Origin: an uncultured Bacteroidales bacterium | GTDB taxonomy: Bacteria; Bacteroidota; Bacteroidia; Bacteroidales; F082 | Assembly: GCA_937902805.1 (NCBI GenBank) | Contig: CALEMB010000041.1 | Location: 1-64,000, forward strand | Direction: 5' to 3' | DNA: 64,000 bases | Shown: piece by piece, positions 59,977 through 64,000 of the stretch | Position numbering within the stretch: the stretch's first letter is position 1 | How the letters are laid out: each line of letters starts with the position of its first letter | Notes under the pieces: model-generated | Told to the model about the DNA's origin: nothing | What the model saw: only the letters and a program-made list of their open reading frames with translations | Database searches by the model: none | Translations under genes and position numbers: made by a program

Positions 59977-62450
59977 TAATACACTCGTTTCACCCGTTGC
60001 GATACCCGCGTCATAATCTCGTAGGGTATCGTCTGGCAGGCACGGGCGATGTCTGCGATGTCGTGTTCGGCGTCGAAGATGATCACGGTGTCGCCCTCGT
60101 CGGCCTCAACATGGGTCAAATCCAACATACACATGTCCATGCAGATGTCGCCAACGACAGGCACCTGCTCTCCGTTGACGTAGAATCGTCCGTTGCCGTT
60201 GCCCAGCAGCCTTGAGAGGCCGTCGGCATAGCCGATGGGTACGATGCCGATGCGCATATCTTGTTCGGCGCGGCCGTGACGGTTGTAGCCGATGCTGTCG
60301 CCCGCTGGAATCCGTTTGATTTGATTGATGGTGGTCTTGAGCGACACTACAGGTTGCAAGAGGCCCTTGTCGGCTTCGCAGGTGGGCACACCGTAAAGGC
60401 CGATGCCCAAGCGCACCATCTCGAATTGGTACTGCGGAAAGCGCGAGATGCCCGCCGTGTTGAGGATATGGCGCAAAGCATGGGGGAAGGCCTCAACAAT
60501 CATCTGGCTGCCTTCCTCAAAGTTATGGATTTGGCTGAGAGTGAACTCGTCTTCAGCAGGGTTGTCGGCGGTGGCGAGGTGCGAAAACACGCTCTTTACG
60601 TTCAGCATAGGATTGGCTTGGATGCGACGGATGAGCTCGGGCAGCTCGTCGTTGGAGAAGCCCAAGCGGTGCATGCCCGTGTCGAGTTTGATGTGGACGT
60701 TCAAGGGATGCGCCTCAGGCAAGGCGAGGTTATCCATCGCCTTTTCGATGAATTCCAGGTTGCGGAAGCTGAACACTTCGGGCTCGAGATGGTATTTGAT
60801 GATGTTGTCGTAGCTGTTCACCTCGGGGCTCATCACCATGATGGGCAGGTTGATGCCCGCGCGGCGCAGCTCCACGCCCTCGTCGGCGAAGGCGACGGTG
60901 AGGTAGTCGACGTTATGGAATTGCAGCACGTTGGAGACCTCAAGGTTGCCGCTGCCGTAACCGAAGGCCTTCACCATCACCATGAGCTTGGTCTCGGGCT
61001 TGATTTTGGCGCGGAAATGGTTGAGGTTGCTGACTAGGTGGTTGAAGTTGATTTCCAGGACGGTCTCGTGTGCCTTCTCTTGCAGCTCCATGCCGATTTG
61101 CTCGAACTCGAAAGCGCGGGCGCCTTTCAGCAGGATGGTCTGGTTGTTGAACTTCGAGAAGGGGAAACGGGCCAAGAAGTCACTCACGTTGGGGTAGAAA
61201 TAGCACTCCATATCGAACTTGTTGGCTTGGCGCGAGATGCCCTCGCCGATGCCGATGAGCATGTCGACGCCCTTGTTCTTCAGTAGCTGTCCAATCTCGG
61301 CATACAGGTCCATCTCATTGCGCCCGCTTTGCAGGATGTCGGACAGGATGACGACGTTGCGTTGGTGCTGATGCTGGTGACGCATCACATCCAAGGCGAT
61401 GGACAGCGAGTTGATGTCGGAGTTGTAGTAGTCGTTGATGATGGTGCAGTTGTTCATGCCTGCTTTGATTTCCAGACGCATGGCGATGGCCGTTAGCGTC
61501 ATCAGTCGCTCTGCGATGGCTTCAGGCTTTATCTGCATCAGCAGTCCAACAGCGATGCAGTGGATGGCATTCTCGACGGAGGCCTTGTCGGCAAAGGGAA
61601 TCTTGAACGACAGGCTTTCGCCATGATAGGTGCACGAAACCGTCGCAGTCTTCTCGGTTTTTATGATCTCGCTGACAAAGAGGTCGGCTTCCTCAAATTT
61701 ACGGCTCCAGGTAAACAACTTCACTTTTGATGCCATACCCGATCGTATGACAACTTGGTGAATTTCAGAATAATCCATGCAATAGACCAACGACTCCGTC
61801 TTGGTGAAGAGATTCATCTTCTCGCCGACCTTCTGGCCGCGGTTGATGAAGTTCTCATCGTGTGCCTGGCCGATGTTAGTGAACACGCCTATGGTCGGGC
61901 GGATGATGTCTTGCAGTGCCATCATCTCGTCGGGCTCGGAGATGCCGGCCTCGAAGATGCCCATGTCGTAGGTGGCGTTCATCTGCCATACTGACAGCGG
62001 CACGCCCACCTGCGAGTTATAGCTCTTGGGACTGCGGACGATGTTGTGGTCGGGGCTGAGCATCTGGTAAAGCCATTCCTTGACGATGGTCTTGCCATTG
62101 CTTCCCGTGATGCCGATGATGGGGATGTTGAACTGCTGGCGGTGGCGTGACGCAAGGGTCTGCAAAGCCTTCAGGGTGTCGGGCACGACGACGAAGACGG
62201 CATCGGGAAGGTCTTCATTAGGAAGGCTTTTCACCACAAAGGAACGTAAGCCTTTGTCGTACAATTCCTTGATGTATTTATGGCCGTCGTTGCGCACGCT
62301 CGTCAGGGCAAAAAACAAAGCCTGTCGGGCATCCACCAGGTGGCGGCTGTCGATAAGCAGGTCGCTGATGCTCTTGCCTTCAGCCGCTCCTACTAGCTGT
62401 CCGCCGACGATGTCGGCCACCTCTTTCAAAGAATAAAACTGATGCTGCAT
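59967..62450 (-). CDS. Bifunctional MurF ligase / alanine racemase
   Basis: 827 residues, the fusion typical of Bacteroidota. Residues 1 to about 455 are MurF-like (UDP-MurNAc-tripeptide:D-Ala-D-Ala ligase) with ATP loop GITGSNGKT (113-121) and NYNSD-type region NDYYNSDINSL. The C-terminal half is a PLP-dependent alanine racemase: VLEINFNHLVSNLNHFR, the PLP Lys in MVMVKAFGYGSGN, HIKLDTGMHRLGF, and the catalytic Tyr region GDSIGYNRHGRA. One chain thus makes D-Ala and uses D-Ala-D-Ala for peptidoglycan. Its last 10 bases overlap the transposase remnant, but the C-terminus looks complete. Confidence 0.96.
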   Translation of the reverse strand: MQHQFYSLKEVADIVGGQLVGAAEGKSISDLLIDSRHLVDARQALFFALTSVRNDGHKYIKELYDKGLRSFVVKSLPNEDLPDAVFVVVPDTLKALQTLASRHRQQFNIPIIGITGSNGKTIVKEWLYQMLSPDHNIVRSPKSYNSQVGVPLSVWQMNATYDMGIFEAGISEPDEMMALQDIIRPTIGVFTNIGQAHDENFINRGQKVGEKMNLFTKTESLVYCMDYSEIHQVVIRSGMASKVKLFTWSRKFEEADLFVSEIIKTEKTATVSCTYHGESLSFKIPFADKASVENAIHCIAVGLLMQIKPEAIAERLMTLTAIAMRLEIKAGMNNCTIINDYYNSDINSLSIALDVMRHQHQHQRNVVILSDILQSGRNEMDLYAEIGQLLKNKGVDMLIGIGEGISRQANKFDMECYFYPNVSDFLARFPFSKFNNQTILLKGARAFEFEQIGMELQEKAHETVLEINFNHLVSNLNHFRAKIKPETKLMVMVKAFGYGSGNLEVSNVLQFHNVDYLTVAFADEGVELRRAGINLPIMVMSPEVNSYDNIIKYHLEPEVFSFRNLEFIEKAMDNLALPEAHPLNVHIKLDTGMHRLGFSNDELPELIRRIQANPMLNVKSVFSHLATADNPAEDEFTLSQIHNFEEGSQMIVEAFPHALRHILNTAGISRFPQYQFEMVRLGIGLYGVPTCEADKGLLQPVVSLKTTINQIKRIPAGDSIGYNRHGRAEQDMRIGIVPIGYADGLSRLLGNGNGRFYVNGEQVPVVGDICMDMCMLDLTHVEADEGDTVIIFDAEHDIADIARACQTIPYEIMTRVSQRVKRVYYQE

Positions 62451-62472
62451 GGAAAATCGTTCAAAATTCCCG

Positions 62473-62480
62473 CAAATTTA
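62473..62480 (-). promoter_or_regulatory. -7 promoter box (TAAATTTG) of murF-alr
   Basis: TAnnTTTG on the minus strand, 23 bases before the start at 62450. Confidence 0.6.
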
Positions 62481-62499
62481 CGCCTTTTCTGCAATGTTG

Positions 62500-62530
62500 T
62501 TGGGGTAGAGTTCAAAAAAAACTATCTTTG
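62500..62530 (+). promoter_or_regulatory. Bacteroidota promoter of pssA
   Basis: TTG at 62500-62502 (-33) and TATCTTTG at 62523-62530 (-7), spacing 20, ending 20 bases before the ATG at 62551. Confidence 0.65.
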
Positions 62531-62550
62531 CATTTCTAAATCGTAAACAA

Positions 62551-63264
62551 ATGGAACTTAAGAAACACATTCCCAACGCCATCACCTGTGGCAATCTTGT
62601 GTCAGGGTGTTTTTCCATCCTTTTTATCGCCTCCGGTATGCCCGTCAAGGCGGCTATCATGATCATCGTGGCCGGTCTTTTTGACTTTCTTGACGGTTTT
62701 GCGGCACGAGCCCTTAACGCGCATTCGCCTATCGGTCCCGATTTGGACTCGTTGTCGGATGTGGTTTCTTTCGGTGTTGCCCCAGGGCTCATCATGTGTT
62801 ACTTGATGAACAATGCCATAGACCTGCCTCGTGTCACCTTGGACGGCATCGACCTGATGCCTTGTTTGGCTTTCCTATTGCCTGTATTTGCCGCCATCCG
62901 TCTGGCGAGGTTCAACATTGACGAAACGCAACAGTTCGCTTTCCGTGGTATCCCTGCGCCTGGCATGGCCATCTTTGTCGCTTCGTTGCCTTTGGCCTTG
63001 GCACAAATGGGTCATCTCACTGATGGTGCTTTGGGCTTCTGGGCTTGCCTCGGCATTACGATTCTCTTGTCACTCATGATGGTGAGCAACCTGCGCTTTT
63101 TCTCGTTCAAGATGAAAGCTTTGGCGTGGAAAGGCAATCAAGTAAGGTGGATTTTCCTCGCCATCGCTGTTGTGGGACTCGCTATCTTCAAGATGGTGGC
63201 ACTACCTTTCGTGCTGATCATCTATATTTTGATGTCGATTTTCTTCGCGGGGAAGATGGAATAA
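62551..63264 (+). CDS. pssA: CDP-diacylglycerol-serine O-phosphatidyltransferase
   Basis: 237 residues, inner-membrane enzyme with about seven hydrophobic segments. The CDP-alcohol phosphotransferase motif is complete (DGFAARALNAHSPIGPDLDSLSD, form DGxxARx8GxxxDxxxD). It opens with HIPNAITCGNLVSGCFSILF, typical of bacterial PssA type II. It makes phosphatidylserine, precursor of phosphatidylethanolamine. It has its own promoter, divergent from murF-alr, and its stop is 3 bases from the stop of the convergent lptB. Confidence 0.93.
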   Translation: MELKKHIPNAITCGNLVSGCFSILFIASGMPVKAAIMIIVAGLFDFLDGFAARALNAHSPIGPDLDSLSDVVSFGVAPGLIMCYLMNNAIDLPRVTLDGIDLMPCLAFLLPVFAAIRLARFNIDETQQFAFRGIPAPGMAIFVASLPLALAQMGHLTDGALGFWACLGITILLSLMMVSNLRFFSFKMKALAWKGNQVRWIFLAIAVVGLAIFKMVALPFVLIIYILMSIFFAGKME

Positions 63265-63267
63265 TAA

Positions 63268-64000
63268 TTACAGTTCCTTCTTGTGTAAAATGAAGTTGTG
63301 TCCGAGATAAACCTCGCGTACATGTTCGTCAGCGGCAAGGGCTTCGGGCAGACCCGACATTAGCACCTGGCCGTCAAACAGTAGATAGGCGCGGTCGGTG
63401 ATGCTGAGCGTTTCGTGCACGTTGTGGTCAGTGATGAGTACGCCGATGTTCTTCCTTTTTAGCTTAAAGATGATACGCTGAATGTCCTCGACGGCAATTG
63501 GGTCGACACCAGCGAAAGGCTCATCCAAAAGGATAAAATTGGGGTCGACGGCCAAGGCGCGGGCAATCTCGGTGCGGCGACGTTCACCGCCCGACAGCTG
63601 TATGCCCTTGCTCTTACGCACATGCTGGAGGCCGAATTCATCCAGCAACTCCTCCAGTTTCTTTCGGCGGTCGACTTCTTTCATTTTCTTGAACTGCATG
63701 ACGGAATAGATGTTGTCTTCCACAGTCATCTGCCGAAACACTGAAGCCTCCTGTGCCAGATAGCCAATGCCTTTTTGGGCGCGTTTGTACATGGGCAGGT
63801 TGGAGATGTCCTCGTTTTCAAGGTACACCTTGCCCGAATAGGGCTTGATGAGGCCCACCACCATGTAGAAAGTGGTCGTCTTGCCAGCACCATTGGGTCC
63901 GAGCAGACCTACAATCTGACCTTGTTCCACCTCGACATTAACCTTGTTGACCACGGTGCGCTGGCCGTATTTCTTTACCAATTGTTCTGTGCGTAATATC
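63268..64000 (-). CDS. lptB: LPS export ABC transporter ATP-binding protein LptB (5' end outside window)
   Basis: The frame continues to the window edge ([17 protein letters not shown]), so only the first codon or codons are missing. Walker A is GPNGAGKTT, signature [17 protein letters not shown], Walker [16 protein letters not shown]-loop [29 protein letters not shown] is the LptB Q-loop region. LptB powers LptF/G extraction of LPS from the inner membrane; a LptF/G-type permease is encoded at 14383-15876. It converges on pssA. Confidence 0.94.
   Translation of the reverse strand, partial: ILRTEQLVKKYGQRTVVNKVNVEVEQGQIVGLLGPNGAGKTTTFYMVVGLIKPYSGKVYLENEDISNLPMYKRAQKGIGYLAQEASVFRQMTVEDNIYSVMQFKKMKEVDRRKKLEELLDEFGLQHVRKSKGIQLSGGERRRTEIARALAVDPNFILLDEPFAGVDPIAVEDIQRIIFKLKRKNIGVLITDHNVHETLSITDRAYLLFDGQVLMSGLPEALAADEHVREVYLGHNFILHKKEL

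Overview
The window looks like a Bacteroidales (Bacteroidota) chromosome. Four things point there: two secreted proteins with C-terminal type IX secretion (T9SS type A) sorting domains; TAnnTTTG -7 promoter boxes in front of most isolated genes; a MurF-alanine racemase fusion; and an F1Fo-ATP synthase operon that begins with beta and a short epsilon subunit. A GH92 mannosidase lipoprotein, a PPi-type phosphofructokinase and a streptopain-like C10 protease fit a host- or gut-associated lifestyle. No rRNA, tRNA or CRISPR array was seen.

Region 1 to 36.2 kb is mostly core genome. It holds a T9SS Asp-box protein, a GIY-YIG nuclease beside palindromic repeats, GH92, PPi-PFK, C10 peptidase, EttA, two GT4 glycosyltransferases, an LptF/G permease, a PAS protein, pta-ackA, and a DUF4271-hemD-rnpA-yidD-S41 protease-O-antigen ligase run. 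These are followed by cytidine deaminase, GtrA, QueA, a polyprenyl synthetase, a lipoprotein and the nine-gene ATP synthase operon (atpDC, an AtpI-like gene, atpBEFHAG). Several small dispersed repeat families sit between these genes.

Region 36.2 to 60 kb is accessory. It starts with an internally deleted IS21-type element directly after atpG. A five-gene minus-strand operon follows, with two small membrane proteins, a DnaJ-domain membrane protein, a lipoprotein and an unknown protein, and then a secreted 25-residue tandem-repeat protein. Next is the most interesting locus (42.9-51.0 kb): an exported caspase-like protease, a sigma-70 family factor, a single-pass membrane anti-sigma-like protein, an AIPR-family (abortive infection) protein and an exported TPR-CHAT protease. 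A shared promoter-like motif, GGTTAC then 14-15 bases then G(A/T)CAT, lies before the anti-sigma-like gene, the tandem-repeat gene and the DnaJ operon, suggesting a sigma-controlled regulon. Base composition changes sharply inside the CHAT gene: its TPR half and the AIPR gene are AT-rich while the flanks are not. This indicates a mosaic origin.

Beyond it lie an exported two-gene pair, an AbiEi/AbiEii toxin-antitoxin module bracketed by about 165-bp direct repeats, a candidate small RNA, a possible PBECR-type nuclease, a DUF3987-like gene bracketed by inverted CTGCAACAA repeats, and a degraded DDE transposase. Core genes resume at 60 kb with murF-alr, pssA and lptB, which runs off the right edge.
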